Positions 22,292-33,960 of a DNA stretch of 64,000 bases are shown piece after piece. Location: NCBI GenBank assembly GCA_023935145.1, contig CM043699.1:69019138-69083137 (forward strand). The letters are read 5' to 3'. The DNA is from Bretschneidera sinensis (Eukaryota > Streptophyta > Magnoliopsida > Brassicales > Akaniaceae). Numbering within the stretch: position 1 is the first letter of the stretch; each line of letters opens with the position of its first letter. The notes beneath the pieces are model-generated. The model was given only the letters and a program-made list of their open reading frames with translations, searched no databases and had not been told where the DNA came from. The position numbers and the translations under genes were made by a program.

Positions 22292-23532
22292 ATGCTTAGA
22301 CTTAGAGATTTGCGAGGTAGATTCATTAAGGGACCCAAAATAGAGATACCTTTTCCTTCCACGTCCATTAGTGAAACCTCGCCTAGATCAAACCCTAGTG
22401 TACACCCAACCGAGAATTTAGAAAATTTTGCTAACATGGCTGAAACTCTAATGAGAATATTGCTAGGACACTTAAAGATTATTTACATCATAGTCGGACA
22501 GCCACACCATCTTGCATTATGTTTCCAGGCAACACTCACCATCAAGACTTTAAAACAGGGATAATTCAATTACTCCCTACATTTCATGGCTTGGAAAATG
22601 AAAATCCGTATGTACACATTAGGGAGTTCGAGGAAGTAGTTGCGACTTTTCATAGTCAAGATGCAACTGATGATATCGTGAGACTCAAGTTTTTTCCCTC
22701 GCTAAGACCACGATCCATTGGGACATGGAATGAGATGATTCAGGTCTTCTTTAACAAATAATTCCCTCAACATAAGACCAATGCTCTAAAAAGACAAATC
22801 TCCACCTTTGCACAAAAGGAAAATGAGACTTTGTATCAGTCTTGAGAGAAATTTAAAGAGCTGTTAAGTATTTGTCCACACCATGGGTATGAGAGTTGGC
22901 GCTTAGTGAGTTACTTTTATGAGGGACTTACCTATAGAGAGCGCCAATTCGTAGAGATGATGTGTAATGGTGAATTTCTGCAAAAAGACCTTGATTAGGC
23001 CATAAATTACCTCAATGAGCTTGCTGAAAAAGCTCATACTTGGACTAAACCCAGTGCCACTAAAAGTAAAAATAGGTCATAACCTGTAGGAAACCCTAGT
23101 GGTGGTGGAATATACCATCTTAGGGAGGAAGACAACCTGAAAGCTAAGGTCGAAATGCTTACTAGGGAGTTAGAGGCATTAAAAACTAAAAAGGTAACAC
23201 ATGTGGTTAATTAAGCCGAACCTTTGGAACCATGTTTTTTGTGTGGCGGGGTAGATCATCCTGCTCAAGAGTGCCCTACATTTGTTAATATGAGAGGGAT
23301 GTACAAGAAGCCTTATGCACCCTTCTCTAACACTTATAATCTGGGATGGCGAAATCACCCCAATTTCAGCTAGAAATCTAAAAACCAGCAGCTTGCACAA
23401 CCCCCTAGATCACATCCTGCACCATATCATGCACCCTCATCCTCTAGGAGTTCTTTAGAAGACACTTTACATGATTTTATTGAGGCACAGGGCAAGACAA
23501 ACCAAAGGTGTGAGGCATTAATTACACAGGTT
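22292..23532 (+). pseudogene. gag: gag of C3
   Basis: The ATG at 22292 gives the same N-terminus as C1 and G (GRFIKGP). The frame shifts near 22450-22520. Capsid blocks continue at 22519-22761 and on to about 23100 with several stops. An in-frame loss around 22697 removes part of the FPFALKDR block. The zinc knuckle at about 23234-23280 (CFLCGGVDHPAQEC) is intact. The C-terminal tail leads straight into 23533. Confidence 0.82.
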
Positions 23533-24237
23533 ATGGAAGAAAACAAAGAAATAAGGAGCCAAGTGTCAAAGTTAATGGTCTCCTTGAGTGTGACTGAGCA
23601 AGGAAAGTTCCCTTCCCAAGCTCAATCCACACCCCATGGTCAACACATGGCACAAACAAATCTGGAAATAAATAATGAAATCCTAGAGAACCTAAGGCAA
23701 GTAAAACTGAATCTCCCACTCTTGCATGTGATTAAACAAGTACCCACCTATGCGAAGGTTCTCCAGGATTTATGCACAATTAAGAGGAAGCACCATGTAA
23801 AGAAAATATCATTCCTAACTGAGCAAGTTAGTGCTTTAATTTACCAAAGAATACCCCCAAAATACAAGGATCCTGGCTGTCCAACCATTGTATGTAGCAT
23901 TGAAAATCATGAAGTTGGACAAGCCTTGCTAGATTTAGGAGCTTGTGTAAACCTGATGCCATTCTCTATTTACTTACAGCTGGGTTTAGGAGAAATCAAA
24001 GTACCTCAGGGTGTGGTAGAAGATGTTTTGATTCAAACTGATAAATTTTACTATCCTGTTGATTTCTTAATCCTTGATATTACTTTTGTTGTTGACACTA
24101 ACTCTAAAATTCCCTTGATTTTGGGTAGACCTTTTCTTGCTACTGCAAATGCTCTAATAAATTGTAGGAATGGACTCATGAAGCTGTCCTTTAGAAACAT
24201 GACCCTTGAAGTGAATATTTTCAATGTTGCAAAATAG
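23533..24237 (+). pseudogene. pro: gag tail and protease of C3
   Basis: The gag tail carries the LENLRQVKLNLPLLHVIKQV block. The protease follows with active site DLGACVNLMP (Asp codon 23932-23934) and ILGRPFLAT near the end. Compared with D, 42 bp are missing at 23998, between two TCAAA repeats, removing 14 residues after the active site in frame. Part of the gag tail before it is also lost (after 23663). It ends at a TAG at 24235-24237 where D has Gln. Confidence 0.83.
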
Positions 24238-24657
24238 CCCGAAGATGAGGACGAGAACCACTAACTTTACATGATCGAGTCACTCATCAATGAGCGAGTT
24301 TCCATAGCTCATGATTATGATCCTCTTGAAAATTTTCTTGTTAATTCTGAGATTGATTTATTTGATAATAAAACTGATATAATTGATATTTGTGCTGTTT
24401 TTTATAAATCTCAGGATTATGGCACTCAGGCATGGTAACCAAAGTTTGAGGAGCTGCCCGAAAGAAGCGAGAAACAAGTTCCCTCAAGTGTGGAAGCACC
24501 CAAAGTTGAATTGAAGCCATTACCTAAGGGTTTAAAGCATGTCTTTCTCGGTCCAAGTGATATTTTTCCTGTTATTATCTCATCTGAATTATCTGAGACC
24601 TAAGGTAAGAAATTAATTCGAACTCTAAATGCACATAAATCAGCCTTAGGATGGAGC
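24238..24657 (+). pseudogene. Protease-RT linker of C3
   Basis: Same frame as the protease, rich in Asp and Glu, with several in-frame stops. It contains the segment that C2 and A retain after their protease loss (a YMIESL-like block) and the LKPLPKGLKHVF block before RT. Confidence 0.65.
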
Positions 24658-25635
24658 ATGGCTGATTTAAAAGGTATTAGTCCCCTGATTTGTTCGCATA
24701 AAATAAATTTGGATGAAGGAACTAGTCCTCGTAGAGACCCTCAACGTAGGCTAAACTCCACTATGAAAGATGTAGTGAAAAATGAAGTGCTAAAACTGTT
24801 AGATGTGGGGATCATATATCCTATAGCTGATAGTAAATGGGTAAGTCCTACACAAGTCGTTCCTAAAAAGTCCGCAGTCACTGTGGTAAAGAATGACCGA
24901 GGAGAGTTAGTCCCTACCAAACTTGTGACCGGGTGGCGTATGTGCATTGATTATAGAAAATTAAATGCTGCCACTCGGAAAGACCACTTCTGACTCTCTT
25001 TTATTGATGAAATTCTTGAGCTTGTAGCTGGTCATCCTTTTTACTGTTTTCTAGATGGTTAAATTGGTTATTATCAAATTGAAATTGTATTAGAAGACCA
25101 AGAAAAAAACCACTTTCACTTGTCCCTTTGGCACTTATGCTTTTCATAGAATGCCATTTGGATTGTGTAATGCCCCTGCCACTTTTCAACGTTGCATGAT
25201 GAGTATTTTTAGTGACATGGTTGAAAATTGCATGGAGGTTTTTATAGATGACCTAACTGTTTTTGGATCTTCATTTGATACATGCTTAATGAATTTAGAA
25301 AGAGTTTTGATTCGTTGTGAGGAAAAGGAATTAGTCTTAAATTGGAAAAAATCACATTTCATGGTACCATCCAGTATTGTCTTAGGACATATTGTTTCTT
25401 CTAAGGGGATAGAGATCGATCAATCTAAGATTGAATTAATCTCTAAATTGCCTACCCCTAAGACAATAAAGGATGTGAGATCTTTCCTTGGTCATGCTAG
25501 TTTTTATAGGAGGTTCATACAAAATTTTTCGAACATATCTAGACCACTATGTGCCCTCCTAGTTAAAGATACCCCCTTTGAGTGGACTCAAGCTTGTCAA
25601 GAGGCCTTTAAAACATTGATTGGAAAGCTTACTTC
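24658..25635 (+). pseudogene. pol: Reverse transcriptase of C3
   Basis: The N-terminal palm runs 24658-24993 with VPKKSAVTVVKN and MCIDYRKLNAATR. A TGA (24991-24993) and a further stop and an extra A in the A-run near 25107 break the frame. It resumes at 25151 with [17 protein letters not shown] and the catalytic FIDD at 25241-25252, then the [13 protein letters not shown] thumb/connection block. The catalytic Asp pair is intact, but the enzyme cannot be made as one chain. Confidence 0.9.
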
Positions 25636-26012
25636 AGCACCTATAATGCAAACACCTGATTGGACTTTACCCTTTGCAATCATGTGTGACACTAGTGATT
25701 ATACTGTAGGTGCTGTTCTTGGACAGCGAAGGGAGGGGAAACCTTTTGTCATTTACTATGCTAGTAAAACTTTAAATAGTGCTCAAATGAATTACTCCAC
25801 CTCTGAAAAAGAATTGCTAGTTGTAGTATTTGCTTTGGATAAATTTTGTGCCTATTTAATTGGTTCTCCTATCCTTATTTTTACAGATCATGCAGCCCTC
25901 AAGTACCTTCTTACAAAGAAGGATGCTAAGGCAAGACTAATACGATGGATCTTACTCCTACAAGAATTTGACATCACCATCAAAGACAAAAAAAGAGTAG
26001 AGAATGTAGTAG
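25636..26012 (+). pseudogene. pol: RNase H of C3, cut by solo LTR S
   Basis: Continues the RT frame: [14 protein letters not shown], then [30 protein letters not shown] and [20 protein letters not shown]. It would remove RNA from the RNA/DNA hybrid. The frame is cut at VENVVAD by the insertion of the solo LTR; the last codons before the artificial stop at 26032 belong to the LTR. Confidence 0.88.
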
Positions 26013-26017
26013 CAGAC

Positions 26018-27342
26018 TGTTGTGAGTTTTAATTTACTCGCAAGCGCACGAGTCGTTTGCAATATAGCGTTGTGCAAGTGCGAGGTCGAATCCACAGGGA
26101 ATTGCGTTGTGAAAATATAATTTTTGATCTAAATTAACTCTATCTTAACCTAGTTCCGAATTTTGAATGATAATTTGCAAAATAAATTAAAACTAAATTT
26201 AATTGATTTAAAATCTAATAATAAAAAGCACTAAGGTTTCCGAATCCACCCCACCGAAGTTAAGCATACATGTTCTAAAAATATAGCCTATCAAAACATT
26301 CAATGAATCCAACTATAAGACAAAAAACAAAGAATATCCCAACTAAACCAAAAGCACCCAATGTATCCGCTCTTAACAAATCACAAAGGGAATCCAATTT
26401 AATCGAAAAGCATTCAATGTATCCATCAGATGAAACACAAAGAAAATCCAACAGACAATTTAAACTCAATCAATTATAAGATTAACTCAAATAATTGACA
26501 GAACATTTATACTAAAATTGTCAGATTTGTACAAGCAAATCTGAACTACTACGCCAAACAACGGCGGGGCTTCATCTTCAACCTTAGCTGAAGAGTCTAG
26601 CCACTCATAACTATAAAACTATAATAACAAGTGCTAAACATTTAAGCTAAAACAACTGAATATAAAGAAATAAATAAAAAACTTTACATGGGAGAAATTC
26701 CACTCGCTGACGGGCGGCGCTTCCCCTCGTGGTAGCAATGCCTTCGGGATCCACCAGAATGCTAGCGGACATCCACCGGTAAACACCAAAGTGGCTCAGG
26801 AATTGTACGTTGAATGATGAGGTCAGATGGTGTTTATATAGGGGGAGTCCCGGAGCACAATGGGTTTCAAAATCGATGTGGGATACTGCCCGAGTGCGAT
26901 CGATCGCACTCTGGTGCGCTCGAGCGCACATTGGCGCACTACAGAGCATTTTTAACCGATGTGGGATGTGCAACAGCGCATTTGCGATCGATCGCAAGTC
27001 TGGTGCGATCGAGCGCACTAGACTTCTTCAGCTTGACCCTTGTTTACTAAAATGGCCATAACTTTCTCTAGAAAAATCGTTTTTGCAAGCCGTAAAATCT
27101 CTCAAAAAATAGACTTCCGGATCTTTCCAAGCATATATGGCTCATCTCCTGGTTCTTCCGGAATCAATACAGTAAAATCCACAAAAATGACTGATCTGTA
27201 AGGCGATTTTGGCAATTTTAGTGAAACTCCTTTCCCAGTGCTTGTAAACCTGAAAAACAATGAAAACAACTCAAAGTAACAAATTACTAAGCTAACAAAT
27301 GTAAATTAAAGGGCAAAAATATGCAATATTTGGCACTCATCA
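26018..27342 (-). mobile_element. Solo LTR S (type I subfamily)
   Basis: A single LTR of 1325 bp, TGTTGTGAG to ACTCATCA on the plus strand, with TSD CAGAC at 26013-26017 and 27343-27347. Pol reads on after it. It has type I ends and U3 layout but is clearly diverged from A and B. No internal sequence remains, so the element was probably removed by LTR-LTR recombination. Confidence 0.93.
26833..27020 (-). promoter_or_regulatory. U3 promoter of solo LTR S
   Basis: TATA box CTATATAAA (26841-26833, minus). Upstream in sense lie TCCCACATCG motifs (about 26872 and 26958) and copies of TGCGATCGATCGCA and TGCGCTCGAGCGCA (26893-27020), which are near-perfect palindromes. Confidence 0.6.
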
Positions 27343-27347
27343 CAGAC

Positions 27348-28499
27348 CATCTATCGAGGCTCACTTTTGAGGACACTTGCGACGGCATGCCAATCAAGGA
27401 TGACTTTCCCGATGAGCATTTACTCTTCGTTACTTCTCTACCATGGTTTGCTCACATCATGAATTATTTGGCTACAGGTGAGATACCAATGGATTGGAAC
27501 CCTTAAGACAAGAGAAAATTCTTATATGAGGTACATAATTTTTATGGGGATGACCCCTATCTTTTCAGGTACTGCTCTGACCAAATTTTAAGGTGTTGCA
27601 TCCCTAATGAAGAGATTGCTAACGTCTTGGAATTTTGTTATTCCCAAGCTTATGGAGGCCACTTTTCAATGAAAAAAATGACTACAAAAATTTTACGGTG
27701 TGGATTTTATTGGCCTACCTTATTTAAAGACACAAACACCTATTGTCGCTCATGTGAAAAGTGTTAGAAGTTAGGAGCTGTGTCTCGTCGAAATATGATG
27801 CCCTTAAACCCTATTTTAGTAATTGAAATCTTTGATTGATGGGGCATTGATTTTATGGGACCATTTCCTCCTTCCTTCGGATATCAATATATCATTGAGG
27901 CAATAGATTATGTGTCAAAATGGGTAGAGGTAGTAGCTTGCCGAAGCAATGATAATAGAACGGTAATTAAATTTCTGAAAGAAAATATGTTATCTCGATT
28001 CGGTACTCCATGTGCTATAATTAGTGATCGAGGTACACATTTTTGCAACCGTTATTTTGAAGCTTTGATGAGAAAATATGGGGTGTTACATAAAGTTTCT
28101 ACTGCCTACCATCCTATGACTAGTGGACAAGTAGAGCTTGCTAATAGGGAAATTAAACAAATTTTAGAAAAAACAGTTAACCCGGATTGCAAGGATTGGT
28201 CTTTAAAACTAGTTGATGCGCTTTGGGCTTACTGTATAGCATTTAAAACTCCCTTAGGTATGTCACCTTATCGGCTTATCTTTGGAAAGTCATGTCACTT
28301 ACCTGTCGAGCTCGAGCATCGAGCTTATTGGGCCATCAAGTCTTTTAATTTTGACATAGAAGAAGCGGGTAAGCTTAGAAAATATCATTTGACCGATGTT
28401 AGAGGAGTTACGAAATGATGCTTATGAGAACTCTAGAATCTATAAGACTAAGATGAAAGTATTCCATGATAAAAATATTTTGAGAAAAACATTTAAACC
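27348..28499 (+). pseudogene. int: RNase H end and integrase of C3, cut by D
   Basis: Pol resumes with HLSRLTF. The integrase zinc-binding region follows (His to Tyr in CYSQAYGGHF, then CRSCEKC). The catalytic core has Asp in GIDFMGPF (27849-27851), Asp in SDRGTHF and Glu in LANREIK, so the DDE triad is kept. In-frame stops are at 27504-27506 (CAA to TAA against D), about 27764 and about 27837. A frameshift near 28405 leads to a false end at 28418. The chain is cut at KTFKP by element D and continues at 37867. Confidence 0.9.
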
Positions 28500-29741
28500 T
28501 GATAAGTGCTTAAATAGTCATATTTGAGCCCCTTAATTTACAATTGTTAGGTCCTTAGTTGTGTTATTTCACTTTATTTTATGTATTTTCTGGGGTTTCT
28601 ATATTTTGTAGGTTTTGAAATAAAAGGAAGCACTTTGGGAGCTGCTAGGCTTAAAAGAGCAAAGAGTTGCTGCCTACACTGCGATCAAGCACAAAAGCAG
28701 TGCGATCGAGCGCATTTGCGCGCGAGCGTAACATCCCGCTATCGAGCGCAGAAGCGCCATCCCACATCAACTAGAAGTACTTTGCAGCACCAAATGCGAT
28801 CGAGTGCACCAAGCTACGATCAAACGCACTCGGGCAGAATCCCACATCGGTAAGAAAACACATAATACTCCGGGAGTTTCCCTATAAAAGCCCCTCTCCA
28901 CTTCAGCTTTGGAAGGCAACTGGGATCAGATCCAGAGGGGCTTTAGGAGCAATCTAGAGGGCCTTTAGGAGGAATCTAGAGAATTTTTGGAGGGTAAGCT
29001 GAGGAATCTTCAAAGCTTTGCTACCAAGGGGGAGATCATTGAGAGGCTGGAGGCAACTCAAGAAAGCATGAGCCCCATGGCCAACTAATCTCCAAGCAAG
29101 GCAAAGGGTGTAGTTGTACTTATTTTCTTTTCTTGATTCAGTTGTAGTATGGATTTATTATCATTAAATATTGTTATGATTTACTTTTTAATCTAATTAG
29201 AAGATTTCCCCTTAGTCCGTTGGTTGCATCTTTCTCCCCTATATAAGTCTAGTCATGCTCTTCTTATGTGATGTTGTTGAGGTGTGATTGAGTCCGGTAG
29301 ATTTGTCTTATAGATTTGTCTATTACTGCAGTATTGTCGTTATGATGTATTATTGTTTTTTGATAATCAATAAGTTAGGTCATGTGTGCTTGAAAGTAAA
29401 GAATATTTCATAACAATTGCATTAGGGTTTATATATGTGCTTTGATTAAATATTTGTCGATTGCTTGTTTGGGATGTGAAACTTGCAATCGAGATAAAAA
29501 CAATTGAATTGAGATTGAAATAAGGCAATAAACCTAGGGAGTATTTCTGGAACCTTGTTGCTTCCATTATATTATTCAAATATTTACACAACTCTTTCAC
29601 TATCAAAAACTCAGATTCTTTCGTTTAACTTTTATCGTTTGTGTTAAAGTTCACACTTTTTCTTGTAGTTATCTTGTTTCCCTGTGGAATCGACACCCCA
29701 AAGCTGTACTACAACTACGCATTACTCTTTAGGCGTAATTA
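28500..29741 (+). repeat. 5' LTR of D
   Basis: Starts TGATAAGTGC and ends GTAATTA (CA mutated to TA). Against the 3' LTR I count nine differences in the first ~122 bases, seven of them transitions. The first ~320 bp resemble type I U3; from about 29060 on it resembles the U5 side of C3. Confidence 0.93.
28680..28890 (+). promoter_or_regulatory. U3 promoter of D 5' LTR: GC-rich array and TATA box
   Basis: TGCGATCGAGCGCA-type repeats at 28680-28830, then ATCCCACATCGGTAAG (28842-28857), then TATA box TATAAAAG at 28883-28890. Confidence 0.65.
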
Positions 29742-29746
29742 AATTT

Positions 29747-29764
29747 TGGTGCCATTGCTGGAGA
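29747..29764 (+). other. Primer-binding site of D (tRNA-Asp type)
   Basis: TGGTGCCATTGCTGGAGA matches the tRNA-Asp complement at 14 of 18 positions. The leader 29765-29950 after it is T-rich without ORFs. Confidence 0.7.
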
Positions 29765-29950
29765 AATGCACTTAAGTACAAAGAAGATTGTCAACCTTAA
29801 GACATGATGGTAGAAGAATTGTAAATAGTTTTTCTTTTCTGCAGTTTGTAAAGGCAGTAACTTCGTTCCTTCTTTTAGCTTGCTGCATTATTTTTTTTTT
29901 CTTTTTCCCTTCTTTCTTTTTATAGTATTTTTATTATTTTGTGATCTTGC

Positions 29951-31540
29951 ATGGCCAGATATAGAGACCCTTCGGGTAGATTTGCTTGTAGGCATGTGCT
30001 AGAGTCAGAATTAAACTTTTTAAACCCTCTATTTGATAATCCATCTAGTCCTGAGGAAATGAGTGAACATGAAGATCAACCTACTAGGACCCTTCAGGAT
30101 TACCTCCACCCTACACGCACAGCTACACCATCTTGCATCATGTTTCCAGCTAATAGTCCCTAACTAGATCTTAAAACAGGGATGATACAATTACTCCCTA
30201 CATTTCATGGCGTGGAAAATGAAAACCCATATGTGCACATTAGGGAGTTTGAGGAAGTAGTTGCGACTTTTCATAGTTAAGGTGCAACTGCTGATATTGT
30301 GAGACTTCAGTTCTTTCCTTTCGCTTTGAAGGATAGAGCTAAGAGTTGGCTATACTCACTGAGACCATGATCTATTAGGTTGTGGACTGAGATGACTTGG
30401 GTCTTCTTTAATAAATACTTTCCCCAACATAAGACCAATGCTTTAAAAAGGCAAATCTCCACCTTTGCACAAAAGGACAGTGAGACTTTGTATCAATCTT
30501 GGGAGAGATTTAAGGAGTTGTTGAGTATGTGCCATCACCATAGGTATGAGAATTGGTGTTTAGTGAGATATTTTTATGAAGGACTTATATATAGAGAGCA
30601 CCAATTTATAGAGATGATGTGCAATGGTGAATTCTTATAGAAAGATCCTGATGAGGCCATAGATTACCTCAATGAGCTTGCTGAAAAAGCTCACACTTGG
30701 ACCTGACCTAGTGCTACTGACAGCACAAATAGGTCACGACCTGTGGGAAACCTAAATAGTGGTGGAATTTACCATCTTAGGGAAGAGGACAACCTAAAAG
30801 CTAAAGTTGAGATGCTCACTAGGGAGTTAGATGCTTCAAAGACTAAAGGCTTAAAGGGAACACACGTGGCTAATCATATCGAATCTTTAGAACCATGTTT
30901 TGTGTGTGGCGGGGTAGATCATCCTCCTCAAGAGTGCCCTACATTTGTTGATATGAGAAGGATGTATGAGGAACAATGTAATGCCTTAAGCATGTACAAG
31001 AAACCTTTTGCACCATTCTCTGACACTTATAATCTGGGATGGCAAAATCACCCCAATTTCAGCTGGAAGTCTGAAAACCAGCAACTTGCACAACCCCCTA
31101 GATCATACCCTGCACCATATCATACACCATCATCCTCTAGGAATTCTTTAGAAGACACTTTACATGTTTTTATAGAGGCACAGGGTAAGACAAACCAAAG
31201 GTATGAGGCATTAACCACACAGGTTGTGGAAGAAAATAAGGAAATAAGGAGCCAAGTGTCCAAATTAATGGGCTCCTTAAGTGTGACTGAGCGAGGGAAG
31301 TTCCCTTCCCAAGCTCAGTCCACTCCCCATGGTCAACACATGGCACAAGAAAATCTGAAAGATGTAAATGCCATTGTGACAAGAAGTGGTAAGTCACTAC
31401 ACATCCCAACAACTAACAAATTAGAGGATGTGGAAAAGGGTCAAGGTAGTGGTGATACCGAACTGCCCAAGGACCTTGAGATTACCAAAAGCCTTATTAA
31501 GGCACCATTCTCTCAAGCTTTAAAATCAAAAAAGAAAAAT
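29951..31540 (+). pseudogene. gag: gag of D
   Basis: The ATG at 29951 gives the MARYRDPSGRFA start, shared in kind with C2. Capsid blocks follow (ENPYVHIREFEEVVATF; NKYFPQHKTNALKRQISTFA). One frame runs through with in-frame stops near 30161, 30279, 30368-30370 (CGA to TGA), 30638-30640 and 30704. The zinc knuckle CFVCGGVDHPPQEC at about 30894-30940 is intact. After it come a Pro-rich segment and a coiled-coil-like part ending in the GKFPSQAQSTPHGQH block. Gag and protease share one frame. Confidence 0.9.
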
Positions 31541-32356
31541 CTGGAACTAAATAATGAAATCCTAGAGAACCTAAGGCAAGTAAAACTGAATCTTCCACTT
31601 TTGCATGTGATTAAACAAGTCCCCACCTATGCAAAGGTTCTCAAGGATTTATGTACAATTAAGAAGAAGCACCATGTAAAGAAAATAGCATTCCTAACTG
31701 AGCAAGTAAGTGCTTTAATTGAGCAAAGAATACCCCCAAAATACAAGGATCTTGGCTGTCCAACCATTACGTGTAGCATTAGAAATCATGAGGTTGGACA
31801 AGCATTGCTAGATTTAGGAGGTAGTGTAAATCTGATGCCATTTTCGATTTATTTACAGCTAGATTTAGGAGAGATCAAACCAACCGCTGTGGTATTGCAA
31901 TTGGCTTACCGTTAAGTTAAAGTACCAAAAGGTGTGGTAGAGGATGTTTTGATTCAAATTGATAAATTTTACTATCCTGTTGATTTTCTGATCCTTGATA
32001 CTACTTCTGCTATTGACACTAATTCTAAAATTCCTTTGATTTTGGGTAGACCTTTTCTTGCTACTGCAAATGCTCTAATTAATTGTAGGAATGGACTCAT
32101 GAAGCTATTTTTTGGAAATATGACCTTAGAAGTGAACATTTTTAATATTGCAAAACAGCCCGAAGATGAGGACGAAAACCACCAACTATACATGATCGAG
32201 TCACTCATCGATGAGGGAGTTTCCATAGCTCATGATTATGATCCTGTTGAAACTATTCTTGTTAATTCTGAGATTGATTTATTTGATGGTAAAACTTATA
32301 TAATTGATATTTGTGCTATTTTTGATAAATCCCAAGATAATGGCACTCGAGCATGA
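31541..32356 (+). pseudogene. pro: Protease and linker of D
   Basis: Same frame as gag. The NEILENLRQVKLNLPLLHVI block is followed by the protease with active site DLGGSVNLMP (31811-31822; Ala to Gly against relatives), a stop at 31913-31915, then VEDVLIQIDKFYYPVDF and ILGRPFLATANALINC. After the protease an acidic linker runs to a stop at 32354-32356. The protease length is full. Confidence 0.87.
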
Positions 32357-32499
32357 CAACCGAAGTTTGAGGAGTTGCCCGAAAGAAGTGAGAAACAAGT
32401 CCCCTCAAGTATGGCAGCACCTAAAGTCGAATTGAAGCCACTACCTAAGGGTTTAAAGCATATCTTTCTCGGTCCAGGTGATACTTTTCCTGTTATTAT

Positions 32500-33600
32500 C
32501 TCCTCTGGGTTATCTGAGACCTAAGGTGAGAAGTTAATTCAAACCTTAAATGCACATAAATTAGCCTTAGGTTGGAGCATGGCTGATTTAAAAAGTATTA
32601 GTCCCCTGATTTGTTCACATAAAATAATTTTGGATGAAGGAACTACTCCTCGTAGAGACCTTCATTAACCGAGCTATGAAAGAAGTAGTGAAAAATGAAG
32701 TGCTAAAACTATTAGAAGTGGGAATTGTATATCCCATAGCTGATAGTACATGGGCTAGTCCTATGCAAGTCATTCCAAAAAAATCTGGGGTCACTATGGT
32801 AAAGAATGACCTAGGAGAGTTAGTCCCTACCAAGCTTGTGACTGGGTGGCATATGTGCATTGATTATAGAAAATTAAATGCTGCCACCCAGAAAGACCAC
32901 TTTCCACTCCTTTTTATTGATCAAATTCTTGAGCGTGTAGCTGTTCATCCCTTTTACTGTTTTCTAGATGGTTATTATGGTTATTATCAAATTGAAATTG
33001 CATTAGAAGACCAAGAAAAAACCACTTTCACTTGTCCATTTGGCATCTATGCTTTTTCGTAGAATGCCATTTGGATTGTGTAATGCCCCTACCACTTTTC
33101 AACGTTGCATGATGAGTTTTTTTAGTGACATGGTTAAAAATTGCATGGAAGTTTTTATGAATGACCTAACTATTTTTGGATCTTCATTTGATGCATGCTT
33201 AATGAATTTAGAAAGAGTGTTGGTTCGCTATGAGGAGAAAGAATTGGACTTAAATTGGGAAAAATGCCATTTCATGGTACCATCGGGTATTGTTTTAGGG
33301 TATATTGTCTCTTCTAAAGGAATAAAGGTTGATCATCTAAGATTGAAGTAATCTCTAAATTACCTATCCCTAAGATAATAAATGATGTAAGATCTTTCCT
33401 TGGTCATGCTAGTTTTTATAGGAGGTTCATATAAAATTTTTTGAACATATCTAGACCACTATGTGCCCTCTTAGTTATAGGCACCCCCTTTGAGTGGACT
33501 CAAGCTTGTCAAGAGGCCTTTAAAACCCTGATTGGCAAGCTTACTTCAAAACCTATAATGTAGTCACCTGATTGGACTTTACCCTTTGAAATCATGTGTG
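32500..33600 (+). pseudogene. pol: Reverse transcriptase of D
   Basis: The palm starts near 32520 and is frameshifted around 32665. The 32634-33062 part has MCIDYRKLNAAT and FYCFLDGY. Another shift near 33058 leads to 33061-33351 with [17 protein letters not shown]. The catalytic box reads FMND (33154-33165): the first Asp of the pair is Asn through GAT to AAT. The connection part (33352-33600) has stops and a frame change. The enzyme is inactive on sequence grounds. Confidence 0.9.
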
Positions 33601-33960
33601 ATACTAGTGACTATGCTGTAGGTTCTGTTCTTGGACAGCGAAGGGAGGGGAAACCTTTTGTCATTTACTATGCTTGTAAAACTTTAAATAGTGCTTAAAT
33701 GAACTACTCCACCACTGAAAAAGAATTTCTAGCCATAATATTTGCTTTGGATAAATTTTGTGCCTATTTAATTAGTTCTCCTATCCTTATTTTTACAGAT
33801 CATGCAGCTCTCAAGTACCTTTTTACAAAGAATGATGCTAGGGCAAGACTAATACGATGGATCCTACTCCTACAAGAATTTGACATCTCCATCAAAGACA
33901 AGAAAGGAGTAGAGAATGTAGTGGCTGACCATCTTTCAAGGCTCACTTTTAAGGACACCT
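33601..33960 (+). pseudogene. pol: RNase H of D
   Basis: Matches the C3 RNase H: an MCDTSDYAVG start, a stop near 33697, then [40 protein letters not shown] and the VENVVADHLSRLTF end. Unlike C3, it is not interrupted here, which shows how the C3 frame reads without the solo LTR. Confidence 0.87.
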
